Positions 22,736 to 30,114 of a DNA stretch of 64,000 bases are shown here, piece by piece; position 1 is the first letter of the stretch, and each line of letters starts with the position of its first letter. This stretch comes from Streptomyces flavofungini (GTDB lineage Bacteria > Actinomycetota > Actinomycetes > Streptomycetales > Streptomycetaceae), in the NCBI RefSeq assembly GCF_014650815.1, contig NZ_BMVR01000001.1:186001-250000 (forward strand), read 5' to 3'. A program made the position numbers and the translations under genes. The notes beneath the pieces are model-generated. The model saw nothing but the letters and a program-made list of their open reading frames with translations, was not told the origin of the DNA and made no database searches.

Positions 22736-24221
22736 AGGGTTTCTCAGGCGTCCTGGCCATGGCCGCGACCAGCGCTGCAAGGAGCAGGACGCCCGCCGAC
22801 CACCAGGCCGCGACGGTAAAGCCGTGCACCATACCCTCCTCCAGGCCCTGGCTCCGGGACGGGTGGGCGTCGATGTAGCGGGTGGCGGCGGACGACGCGA
22901 TCGTGTTCAACAGGACGGTGCCCAGGGAGCCGCCGATCTGCTGGAAGGTGGAGACGGTCGCGGACGTCACTCCGGCGTCCTTCGGGGCGACCCCGGCGGT
23001 CGCCGTCGCGTAGACCGGCATGAACGTCAGTCCCATGCCCAGGCCGAGCAGCACCAGCGCGGGCAGCACCCCGGTGGTGTAGGCGGAGTTCATACTCAGG
23101 CGGGTCAGGAGCAGCATGCCGACGGCCGCGAGGAGCATGCCGGGGGCCATCAGGTTTCGGGGGGCGGTGTGGGGCAGGAGCCGGGCGGCGATCTGCGTCG
23201 CGCCGATGACGATCGTGACGGACATCGGCAGGAACGCCAGTCCGGTCCGTACGGGTGAGTAGTCGAGGATGGCCTGGAGGTAGTAGGTCAGGAACAGGAA
23301 GGCGCCGAACATGGCGACGGTGGCCAGGCCCATCGTCGCAAGCGCCGCCGCACGGGTTCTGTCCCTGACGATGTGCAGCGGCAGCATCGGATGCTTGGCG
23401 TGGGACTGCCACCACACGAAGACGGCGAGCAGGACCACACCGGCCGCGAACAGGGTCAGGACCAACGGGTCGGCCCAGCCGGCGGATTCGGCGTCGCTGG
23501 AGCCGTACACGATCGCCACGAGCCCGCCGGAGGCGAGCAGCGCGCCGGGGACGTCCAGGCGCACCCCGCGCTGGCCGGGGCTGTCCTTGAGGAGGGCCAG
23601 CGCGCCGCCGAGGGCGGCCAGCGCGATGGGGACGTTGACGTACAGGCACCAGCGCCAGGTCGCGTACTCGGTGAGCAGGCCGCCCACCAGCAGCCCGATG
23701 GCGCTGCCGCCCCCGGCGAGCGCGCCGTAGATCCCGAACGCTCTGCCGCGCTCGGCGGGGTCGGTGAACGTCGTCGTCAGCAGTGACAGTGCGGAGGGGG
23801 CCAGGACGGCCGCGCAGGCCCCTTGCAGGGCCCGCGCCGCGAACAGCGTCCCGGGGCCGTCGGCCGCACCGCCGAGCGCGGAGGCGGCGGCAAATCCGAC
23901 CAGGCCGATCATGAAGGTGCGTTTGCGGCCGACCAGATCGGCGATCCGGCCGCCGAGGAGGAGCAGGCCGCCGAAGGCCAGGGAGTATGCGGTGATCACC
24001 CACTGCCGGTTCGCATCCGACATGCCCAGTCCGTTCTGGACGGAGGGCAGGGCGATGTTCACGATCGTGCCGTCGAGAATCACCATGAGCTGGGCGCCTG
24101 CGATGACGGCGAGGGCCCACCACCGCTTCGGATCGGGCAACTCGGCCGCGTTCGCGGTGGTGTGGGGGACCGGCGTGGGCACGGTGCGCCCGGGGGAGGA
24201 CTTCTTGGTCAAGGCGATCAC
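22734..24221 (-). CDS. EmrB/QacA-family (DHA2) 14-TM drug efflux transporter
   Basis: A 495-residue MFS protein with about 14 hydrophobic segments. Family marks are the N-terminal LDGTIVNIALPSVQ motif with its membrane Asp, GGRIADLVGRKRTFMIG (motif A), LQGACAAVLAPSALSLL, and RAFGIYGALAGGGSAIGLLVGGLLTEYATWRW (motif C region). All are intact and length is normal. It should export toxic organic compounds in exchange for protons. Antibiotic-resistance-type pumps like this usually have an adjacent TetR or MarR regulator; none is present. Its stop codon abuts the transposase relic, and its upstream 650 bases are gene-free. Confidence 0.92.
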   Translation of the reverse strand: MIALTKKSSPGRTVPTPVPHTTANAAELPDPKRWWALAVIAGAQLMVILDGTIVNIALPSVQNGLGMSDANRQWVITAYSLAFGGLLLLGGRIADLVGRKRTFMIGLVGFAAASALGGAADGPGTLFAARALQGACAAVLAPSALSLLTTTFTDPAERGRAFGIYGALAGGGSAIGLLVGGLLTEYATWRWCLYVNVPIALAALGGALALLKDSPGQRGVRLDVPGALLASGGLVAIVYGSSDAESAGWADPLVLTLFAAGVVLLAVFVWWQSHAKHPMLPLHIVRDRTRAAALATMGLATVAMFGAFLFLTYYLQAILDYSPVRTGLAFLPMSVTIVIGATQIAARLLPHTAPRNLMAPGMLLAAVGMLLLTRLSMNSAYTTGVLPALVLLGLGMGLTFMPVYATATAGVAPKDAGVTSATVSTFQQIGGSLGTVLLNTIASSAATRYIDAHPSRSQGLEEGMVHGFTVAAWWSAGVLLLAALVAAMARTPEKP

Positions 24222-24806
24222 ATTCTGTGTCGGAGGCGTAGGAGCAGACGCGCGGTCCTACACCCCGGGACGCGACACAAGGGATCGCGAGAGCAGCGGA
24301 CACCACCATGAGGTGCCGCAAGGGGGGAGAGTCCTACCGCGCGCCGAACGGGGGCACACGGCCGGGGGCAACTATGGCCGCAACACTCGTTGTGCAGTTC
24401 CAGTCCATGTTTCCCACCTCCTCCCGGCCGGGCACGCGGTACGCATCGACGCCGAACGCGCCGAATGGTGCGGCGGGGGCCCCGCCGCACATGACCTCCG
24501 ACAGAGTAGGTCAGCCAGCCGGGGACGCAAACGGATTTACCCACGCGGTACGGGCTCCTCACGCTTCGACAAGCAAAGGTCGCGCCGTGCCCAGCCGAGA
24601 AGGCTGCGGCTACGAAGCCCTGACCGTTCTCTCGCGGCTGGTGACACGGTTCCTACCGGCGTCCCCGACCCTCGTTGCCACTGGGGAAGGAAGAGCATCA
24701 CTGGCTGAATTCACAGATCCTCATCACGCGAACAGGACCGAAAGCGCATCAACTCCAGGCTCTGTGACCACGCTTGGGAACCTGCAGCCCCCCGCTTCGG
24801 CCCGTG
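24222..24806. other. Gene-free 585-bp interval between efflux pump and nmrA-like gene
   Basis: This interval separates two divergent genes. I looked for a TetR/MarR/MerR-type regulator reading frame and saw none. It presumably holds the efflux-gene promoter and possibly debris. Confidence 0.4.
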
Positions 24807-24828
24807 CTTGACCTGAACCTCGGTTGAT
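24807..24828 (+). promoter_or_regulatory. SoxR-like operator before the nmrA-like gene
   Basis: CTTGACCTGAACCTCGGTT (24807-24825) carries a TTGACC -35-like box and the dyad AACC-TC-GGTT. It matches 17 of 19 bases of the sequence between soxR and its divergent flavin reductase (48607-48625, opposite strand). MerR-family regulators bind such dyads within the promoter spacer. Confidence 0.6.
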
Positions 24829-24871
24829 GTACGAGAGTCGTGTCATCGAACGGCGAAACGAGGAGTTTCCG

Positions 24872-25723
24872 ATGACACAGCCCAGAATCCTGGTGACCGG
24901 CGCGACGGGAAAGGTCGGCGGCGCGGTGGTGGCCCAACTGCACGCGGCGGGCGTGCCCGTACGGGCGCTGGTGCGAGGGGAGGCGGACTTCCCTGAGGGC
25001 GTGCAGGCGGTACGCGGCGATCTCGGTGATCCCGCGTCGCTGGACACGGCACTGGAGGGCGTCGATACGGTCTTCCTGCTGTGGCCGTTCCTGAGCGCCG
25101 AGGGCGCGTCGGACGTGATCGACGCGATCGGGAAGCACGCTCGACGGGTGGTGTACCTGTCGTCCGCCGGGGTCGAGAACGAGCAGGAGGAGCCCGGCGA
25201 GGCGATCACCATGTTCCACACGGAGCTTGAGCGGCTGATCGAGGCATCGGGCCTGGAGTGGACGGCCCTGCGGCCCACCGGGTTCGCGAGCAACACGCTG
25301 GGCTGGGCGGAAGAGGTCCGCACCACCGGTGCGGTACGGGCGCCGCTGGCAAGGCTGGCCCGCCCGCTGATCCACGAGGCGGACATGGCTGCGGTCGCCG
25401 TCGAGGCACTGACCACCGATGCCCTGCTCGGTGCCCGCCCCCTGATCACCGGCCCCGAACTGGTCACCCAGGAGCGGCAGGTGGCGCTGATCAGCGAGGC
25501 GATCGGGTGCCCGGTGCGGTTCGAGGAGATCACTCTGGACGAGGCCGCCGAGCAGATGCGGGCCGCTGGCTACCCGGCGGAGCTGGTGGAGGCCATCGTG
25601 CCGGCCCAGGCCGAGATGCTCGCCCATCCGGAGCCGGTCAACGATGAAGTGGAGCGCATCACGGGCACCCCGGCCCGGTCCTTCCAGGAGTGGGCGGTGG
25701 ACCACGCGGCGGACTTCCGCTGA
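24872..25723 (+). CDS. NmrA-like NAD(P)-binding oxidoreductase
   Basis: A 283-residue atypical short-chain dehydrogenase. The dinucleotide-binding loop GATGKVGG is at residues 10-17, followed by the NmrA pattern VRALVRG and the strand VVYLSSAGVENE; the usual Tyr-x-x-x-Lys pair is not evident, as in many NmrA/QOR2-like proteins. Such proteins reduce quinones or sense redox state; in S. coelicolor, from memory, an enzyme of this type belongs to the SoxR regulon. The ATG at 24872 has GAGGAG nearby; upstream in-frame starts lie in the operator region. It stands alone on its strand, behind a SoxR-like operator, inside the island. Confidence 0.8.
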   Translation: MTQPRILVTGATGKVGGAVVAQLHAAGVPVRALVRGEADFPEGVQAVRGDLGDPASLDTALEGVDTVFLLWPFLSAEGASDVIDAIGKHARRVVYLSSAGVENEQEEPGEAITMFHTELERLIEASGLEWTALRPTGFASNTLGWAEEVRTTGAVRAPLARLARPLIHEADMAAVAVEALTTDALLGARPLITGPELVTQERQVALISEAIGCPVRFEEITLDEAAEQMRAAGYPAELVEAIVPAQAEMLAHPEPVNDEVERITGTPARSFQEWAVDHAADFR

Positions 25724-26236
25724 GGGGGACGTCCGTACACGCGGGCACGGACGCCGAAGCGGAGTGGTCACTGGCGGGACCACCACGAAGTATGAAGTCG
25801 GAGCGCCCGCCCATTGCCGCTGAGGAGCAGGCCCGCTCCCGCTGCCTGTCGTCGGCCGCGTTCCCCGCCCGATGCACCAGACAGGTACAGCTGTGACCAG
25901 GAAACTTGCCCGGCGCGACCGGCTCGGCTGTACCTACGTGCACCAACGGGACCTCGGATCAGGGGCGGCAAGTCCTTTGCGGACGTGCTCACCTCGTCCG
26001 CCCGGACCTTGAGCGCCTTCGCCAACTGGTCGAGCTGGTGCGTGGCCTGATGGAAACCCTGCATGCGCCGATCCATAGGCAGGGGCGCTTCGCCGAGAGG
26101 AGGGTGAAGGCCCCGGCAGGCGCCGCGGTGAAACGGTACCGCGCACCCCGCGATGTGGGTCTGCGAGAAGCGGACGGTGCTCGGCTCCGCGGCGCGGCTG
26201 GCCGTCCTGGCGCAGTGCCTGGACCGACGGGGCTCA
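25724..26236. other. Gene-free 513-bp interval before repeat copy B
   Basis: No recognisable gene or RNA. Open frames on both strands look like chance frames in GC-rich DNA. The interval ends exactly where the 772-bp duplicated segment begins. Confidence 0.4.
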
Positions 26237-26239
26237 CGG

Positions 26240-26647
26240 TCAGGCGCGTGCGTCCCGCTGCTGTACTTCCTTGAGGACCGCCGCCACCGTGGCGAAGTCG
26301 TTGTCCACATGGAGCACCGTGTGGCCGTGATGGACCGCTGTCGCACACACCAGGAGATCGATGGCACCGGCGGCGCGGTGCCGCCCGCACTGGGTGAGCT
26401 TGTACTGCGCGGCATCGACCCAGCGCCACGCACCCTTGGGCACCGGCGAGAACCGGCAGAGACCATCCAGCTCTTCGGCCAGCTCATCACGGTGCGCCGG
26501 ACTGGCCGCCGAGCAGAGGAACTCCGCCCTCGTGGGCCCACAGACATGGAACACGCCGGCGGCGATGTGCCCTTCCCAGGGCCGCAACGCCCCCGGCGTA
26601 CGGAAGAGCTGCCACAGGGCGGAAGCATCGAGAAGGTACGTGATCAC
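26240..26647 (-). CDS. vapC: VapC-type PIN-domain toxin, copy B
   Basis: A 135-residue PIN-domain toxin, the duplicate of the one at 19944. It differs at six residues (Gln for Arg13; Gly, Ala, Cys, Arg and Ala at later positions), and all apparent catalytic acids are kept. The Cys replaces an Arg in the KLTQ segment. It overlaps the vapB stop as ATGA. Retention of both open frames suggests the duplicate is still functional or recent. Whether the two toxins keep the same RNA target cannot be judged from sequence. Confidence 0.88.
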   Translation of the reverse strand: MITYLLDASALWQLFRTPGALRPWEGHIAAGVFHVCGPTRAEFLCSAASPAHRDELAEELDGLCRFSPVPKGAWRWVDAAQYKLTQCGRHRAAGAIDLLVCATAVHHGHTVLHVDNDFATVAAVLKEVQQRDARA

Positions 26648-26877
26648 TCGAAGGCAGCCCGCCGGGCGTCCTTGGCCGCGGCATGAGCAACAGCCGCAGC
26701 CTCGAACTCACCCCGCTCACCCCGCGCGGCCAGCCTCTCCGCAGCCTCCAGCCGCTTGAAGCGCGCCACGTAGTCCCGCAGCGCCGCGTTGACCGTCTCC
26801 TTCTTCGTCGAGACACCCATCAACCGCATCGCCTCGGCCAGCGCCTCATCATCGAGATCGATCTGAGTAACAGACAT
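26644..26877 (-). CDS. vapB: VapB-type antitoxin, copy B
   Basis: A 77-residue antitoxin identical to the copy at 20348 except for its last residue (Glu for Gly). It has the same ribbon-helix-helix-like N-terminal half and Ala/Arg-rich tail, and the same upstream 130 bases, so both operons should share promoter and operator and be co-repressed. The start is the ATG at 26877. Confidence 0.85.
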   Translation of the reverse strand: MSVTQIDLDDEALAEAMRLMGVSTKKETVNAALRDYVARFKRLEAAERLAARGERGEFEAAAVAHAAAKDARRAAFE

Positions 26878-27190
26878 ACCCGCCACCCCTCACCACGAGT
26901 CCATGACGTACATAACCAAGCCACATCACCAACATTCCTCACGGCAGCCCCTCACACACGAGACAGACCCGACCCGACCGCCGAGTTCGGAGCGTGGGCC
27001 GATGTGCGCGATACACCCCTCACCGGACGCCCACATCCCGAATGAAACGGTCATTTCGCCGGAAGGGCCGGGGGGTACAGATGTTCCGTGGGTGAGCCGT
27101 GGGACCGCCAACCACGGATCCCACGGAGGTGTCCCCCTGAAACCCCAGGCCACGAGGGGATCAGAGACCCGGCGGGCCGCACAGGCGCAC

Positions 27191-27223
27191 GATTGCCTCA
27201 CCGAGGTGAGGCAATCGCCTCAC
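27191..27223. repeat. Perfect inverted repeat near the right island end
   Basis: GATTGCCTCACC (27191-27202) and GGTGAGGCAATC (27205-27216) are perfect 12-bp inverted arms with a 2-base centre. A further GCCTCAC (27217-27223) recreates the palindrome found at 19352-19370. It lies 61-93 bases outside the tRNA 3' end, a position where recombinase or terminator sites are often found. Confidence 0.55.
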
Positions 27224-27251
27224 GCAAAACACCCGTCCAACCGCGTTTTCG

Positions 27252-27305
27252 CAGGTCAGAACGTTTCTTCGCAAGTCCTTCAGTGGGGCGGGTGGGACTC
27301 GAACC
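27252..27305. other. Right attachment-site-like segment spanning the tRNA 3' end
   Basis: It comprises CAGGTCAGAACGTTTCT (27252-27268) and the last 22 bases of the tRNA gene (27284-27305). Both blocks recur at 19195-19250 in the same order and orientation. The tRNA gene on this side is complete, as expected when an element restores the gene it enters. Confidence 0.55.
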
Positions 27306-27357
27306 CACGGCCGACGGATTATGAGTCCGCTGCTCTAACCGGCTGAGCTACCGCCCC
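27284..27357 (-). tRNA. tRNA with CAU anticodon (Met or lysidine-type Ile)
   Basis: The leftward 74-nt sequence folds as a normal cloverleaf: acceptor GGGGCGG/CCGCCCC with discriminator A, D-arm AGCTCAGCCGGTTAGAGC, anticodon loop ACTCATAAT, and T-arm GTGGGTTCGAGTCCCAC. CCA is not encoded. The CAU anticodon cannot separate elongator Met from tRNA-Ile2, whose C34 is modified. Its 3' end faces the accessory island. Confidence 0.93.
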
Positions 27358-27545
27358 TAACGGCGCGTCGCGCACATTTGTGCGCGCCGTCTGCCGCAGC
27401 ATAGCCGCTCATACGATCTCCTGCTCCGGCTGGTCGGCTATGCACGACCATGAGGACCCCGCTGCGGCCCGCGCGGTTCCATCGGGGGCGAAACAGGCAC
27501 GTACGAAGGATCGTTGGGGGCGGGGCCCGAGGGGCCGGGCGCATG

Positions 27546-27594
27546 CGAGAGGGCCCCCGCCGCGCCGCGAACGAACGCTTCAGGGGCCCTCTCG
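27546..27594 (-). terminator. Terminator of the tRNA-Asn pair
   Basis: CGAGAGGGCCCC (27546-27557) pairs perfectly with GGGGCCCTCTCG (27583-27594), a 12-bp stem starting six bases beyond the 3' end of the second tRNA-Asn in its direction of transcription. Confidence 0.7.
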
Positions 27595-27599
27595 TACAG

Positions 27600-27672
27600 C
27601 TCTCCCGACTGGACTCGAACCAGTAACCTGCCGGTTAACAGCCGGCTGCTCTGCCAATTGAGCTACAGGAGA
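27600..27672 (-). tRNA. tRNA-Asn (GUU), downstream copy
   Basis: A 73-nt cloverleaf with anticodon loop CTGTTAA, acceptor TCTCCTG/CGGGAGA and discriminator G. It differs from its neighbour by a compensatory acceptor change (third pair T-A instead of C-G). Five bases separate the two genes, so they are co-transcribed. Confidence 0.95.
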
Positions 27673-27677
27673 TCGCG

Positions 27678-27750
27678 CTCCCCCGACTGGACTCGAACCA
27701 GTAACCTGCCGGTTAACAGCCGGCTGCTCTGCCAATTGAGCTACAGGGGA
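27678..27750 (-). tRNA. tRNA-Asn (GUU), upstream copy
   Basis: A 73-nt cloverleaf with anticodon loop CTGTTAA, acceptor TCCCCTG/CGGGGGA and discriminator G. All other arms are identical to the gene at 27600. Confidence 0.95.
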
Positions 27751-27918
27751 ATGACTCTTGGTGACGGAGTCACTGCAACAATGTCACCTACCTGGGGATT
27801 CCCGGGCGGCGTGCGCTTGCTGCGACACATACATTAGCGCAAGCAGGGGGGTGCTCCGCCAATCGGTATCCCCCGCGACCGACGTCGGGACAGTCGAGGC
27901 AAGGGAAGGGTGGCCGTC

Positions 27919-28218
27919 ATGCGCTACCGGCTCACATTCGTGGCAGGTCTGGCTCTCGGGTACGTGCTCGGGACCCGGGCCGGACGCGAGCGTTACGAGC
28001 AGCTGAAGAAATCGGTTCGTGAGATCTCCCAGAACCCCGCCGTCCGCAACACCGTGGAGTCCGCGGCCCAGCAGGGCCGGGGCGTCGCGGGCAAGGCCTT
28101 CCACTCGGTGTCGGAGAAGGTCGGCGACCGGATGCCGGACTCCGTGGCCGAGCGGGTGCGGTCGCTGCGCGAGCGCGGGCAGGGTGCGGAGGACGACTGG
28201 GGCACCAGCAATACGTAG
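27919..28218 (+). CDS. YtxH-like small membrane-associated protein
   Basis: A 99-residue protein with a short hydrophobic N-terminus (LTFVAGLALGYVLGTRAG) followed by a basic, helical region (RERYEQLKKSVREISQNP), then a polar tail. This is the pattern of YtxH-type proteins, whose function is unknown. The ATG at 27919 has GGAAGGG nine bases upstream; a GTG at 27910 is too close to that site. It is a single-gene unit downstream of the tRNA cluster. Confidence 0.75.
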   Translation: MRYRLTFVAGLALGYVLGTRAGRERYEQLKKSVREISQNPAVRNTVESAAQQGRGVAGKAFHSVSEKVGDRMPDSVAERVRSLRERGQGAEDDWGTSNT

Positions 28219-28326
28219 GCGGTGCGCGGCGGGCGCCGGGCGTGCCGCCGCGCGGTCACCTGCGACGACGAGCCCCGTACGGACAGCCGTGCGGGGCATC
28301 GTCCGTTGTGCGGCAGAATCCTCGGC

Positions 28327-29769
28327 ATGGGGATAGTCGCGGGGTTGGACAGTTCGCCCGAATTCACACGCATCGTTGTCTGTGACGCCGACACGGGTGC
28401 CGTACTCAGGCAGGGCTATGCCCCGCATCCGGTGGAGGCTCCGGAAGGCGGCGGGAAACCGACGGACGTCGACCCGCAGGCCTGGCTGCTGTCCCTCGGC
28501 GAGGCGGCGGGCGGCGGGCTGCTCGAAGGCGTGCAGGCGATCGGCGTGTGCGCCCAGCAGCACGCGCTGGTGCCGCTCGACTCGCAGGGCAACACGGTGC
28601 GGCCCGCCCTCGTCGGCAACCACCCGCGCGCGCAGGTCGCCGCCGCCGACCTCGTCGACGGGCTCGGCGGGCGGCAGGCGTGGGCCCAGGCCGTGGGCTG
28701 TGTGCCGCAGGCCCCGATGCCGGTGACGAAGCTGCGCTGGCTGGCCCGGCACGAGCCGGAGGCCGCGCTGCGCACCCAGATGCTCATGCAGGCCCACGAC
28801 TGGCTGGTGTGGCAGTTGCTGGGGCGGCCCGCGCGGCGCACCACCGACCGGGGCGGGGCCTCGGGCACGGGGTACTGGTCGGCGGCGACCGGCTCGTACC
28901 GTCCCGATCTGGTGGAGCTGGCCCTCGGGCACCAGGCGATGCTGCCGGAGGTCATCGGTCCGGCGGACGCCGCGGGTACGACGCCGGAGGGGCTGCTGAT
29001 CTCCGCCGGTACCGGCGAGACCATGGCCGCCTCCTTCGGGCTCGGCGTGCAGCAGGGCGACGCCGTCGTCTCCCTCGGCGCCTCCGGTTCCGTGATGGCC
29101 GTGCACCACGAGGCGCTGGTCGACGCGAGCGGGACGATCACCTCGCTGGCCGACGCCACCGGCATGCACCTGCCGGTCGTCCACACCCTCAACGCCGTAC
29201 GGGCCCTGCGCGGCACCGCCGAGATGCTCGGCCTGCCCGACCTCGAAGCGCTCTCCGACCTGGCCCTGAAGTCGACGCCCGGCTCCCACGGACTCGTCCT
29301 GCTGCCCTATCTGGAGGGCGAGAAGACGCCGAGCCTGCCGCATGCCGCGGGCACCCTGACCGGCCTTCGGCGCGAGTCGATGAAGCCCGAGCACCTGGCG
29401 CGGGCCGCGTTCGAGGGCATGCTGTGCGGGCTCGGCGACGCCCTCGACGTGCTGCGCGGGCGGGGCGTGGAGGTGCGGCGGGTTTTCCTGCTCGGGCCCG
29501 CCGCCGACCTGCCCGCGGTGCGGGCGATGGCGCCGATGCTGTTCGGTACGCAGGTCGTGGTCGTACAGCCCGCCGACTACGCCGCGATCGGCGCGGCGCG
29601 GCAGGCCGCGTGGGCCCTGACCGGGCAGTTGCCGCTGTGGCAGGGCGCGGTCTCGCAGGTCTTCGAGCCCGGCGAGGAGCTGGCCGTCGGCCAGGCGGTG
29701 CGGCAGCAGTACGTGACGGTGCGGGAGCAGGCGCATCCGGGGGCGTTCTCGGGGACTCCGGTCGCCTGA
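28327..29769 (+). CDS. FGGY-family carbohydrate kinase (xylulokinase-like)
   Basis: A 480-residue sugar kinase. The N-terminal ATPase fold starts GIVAGLDSSPEFTRIVV; the middle has the FGGY-type CAQQHALVPLD and a catalytic-region Asp in the AHDWLVWQLLG segment; the C-terminal lobe shows SAGTGETMAASFGLG and GASGSVMAVH. Length is typical of xylulokinases (XylB). Residues SPEF replace the more usual STQS in the first phosphate loop, so sugar specificity is uncertain. The start is the ATG at 28327; the frame is open upstream without gene-like text. A strong hairpin follows at 29845. No sugar transporter or isomerase is adjacent. Confidence 0.85.
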   Translation: MGIVAGLDSSPEFTRIVVCDADTGAVLRQGYAPHPVEAPEGGGKPTDVDPQAWLLSLGEAAGGGLLEGVQAIGVCAQQHALVPLDSQGNTVRPALVGNHPRAQVAAADLVDGLGGRQAWAQAVGCVPQAPMPVTKLRWLARHEPEAALRTQMLMQAHDWLVWQLLGRPARRTTDRGGASGTGYWSAATGSYRPDLVELALGHQAMLPEVIGPADAAGTTPEGLLISAGTGETMAASFGLGVQQGDAVVSLGASGSVMAVHHEALVDASGTITSLADATGMHLPVVHTLNAVRALRGTAEMLGLPDLEALSDLALKSTPGSHGLVLLPYLEGEKTPSLPHAAGTLTGLRRESMKPEHLARAAFEGMLCGLGDALDVLRGRGVEVRRVFLLGPAADLPAVRAMAPMLFGTQVVVVQPADYAAIGAARQAAWALTGQLPLWQGAVSQVFEPGEELAVGQAVRQQYVTVREQAHPGAFSGTPVA

Positions 29770-29844
29770 GCCGCTCGTTTCAGCCCGAGCCGTTCCTTTC
29801 GGTACGAGGACCGCTCTTTCCGTACGAGGATGGCTCAGTACGAG

Positions 29845-29879
29845 GACCCCTCTCCGCGCGAGCCGCGTGGAGAGGGGTC
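29845..29879 (+). terminator. Terminator after the sugar kinase
   Basis: GACCCCTCTCC (29845-29855) pairs with GGAGAGGGGTC (29869-29879) over a GC-rich loop and is followed by CGTTCGTTTT. The preceding 60 bases carry three spaced copies of GTACGAGGA. Confidence 0.7.
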
Positions 29880-30114
29880 GTTCGTTTTCCTGCGGAAGCG
29901 GATTCCCCGCGGCAGCGGATTCTCGCGGAAGCAGACATTCCGACGCGTTGCGTGAGCGAACGGAAGCGTTCAGTGTGCCCAGTTCTTGACCAAGGCTGAT
30001 TTTTGACCGGGTCATGGGTTAATCGGTTGCACGGGGGCGGGGGCAGTGGCGCAGGATGGTGGGCGACTTCGTCGACGCCTCCCCCCCCATCCAAGACTCA
30101 GCCGAGAGACGAGC

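Larger units (their letters stand above)
26237..27008. repeat. 772-bp direct repeat, copy B (carries vapBC)
   Basis: Counterpart of 19941-20712 in the same orientation, offset 6296 bases. Similarity stops sharply at both ends. The far side of this copy lies only about 275 bases from the tRNA end of the island. Confidence 0.85.
19251..27283. mobile_element. tRNA-associated accessory island (about 8 kb), no integrase seen
   Basis: The interval lies between the tRNA-like left copy (19229-19250) and the intact CAU tRNA gene, whose 3' end faces it (27284). Its content is accessory: CRISPR mini-arrays, a duplicated vapBC, a phd/PIN toxin-antitoxin pair, an IS5-family relic, an efflux pump and an oxidoreductase. 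Unlike the flanks, it has several gene-poor gaps of 500-650 bases. I found no integrase, excisionase or replication gene, so it is either a decayed integrative element or several insertions piled up at one site. The boundary call rests on the direct repeat alone. Confidence 0.55.

Noticed and set aside
24222..24806. A regulator gene divergent from the efflux pump
   Set aside because: No frame shows a helix-turn-helix or a sensible start; all look like chance frames.
19251..27283. A complete integrative and conjugative element
   Set aside because: No integrase, excisionase, replication or transfer gene could be found; only a decayed island is supported.
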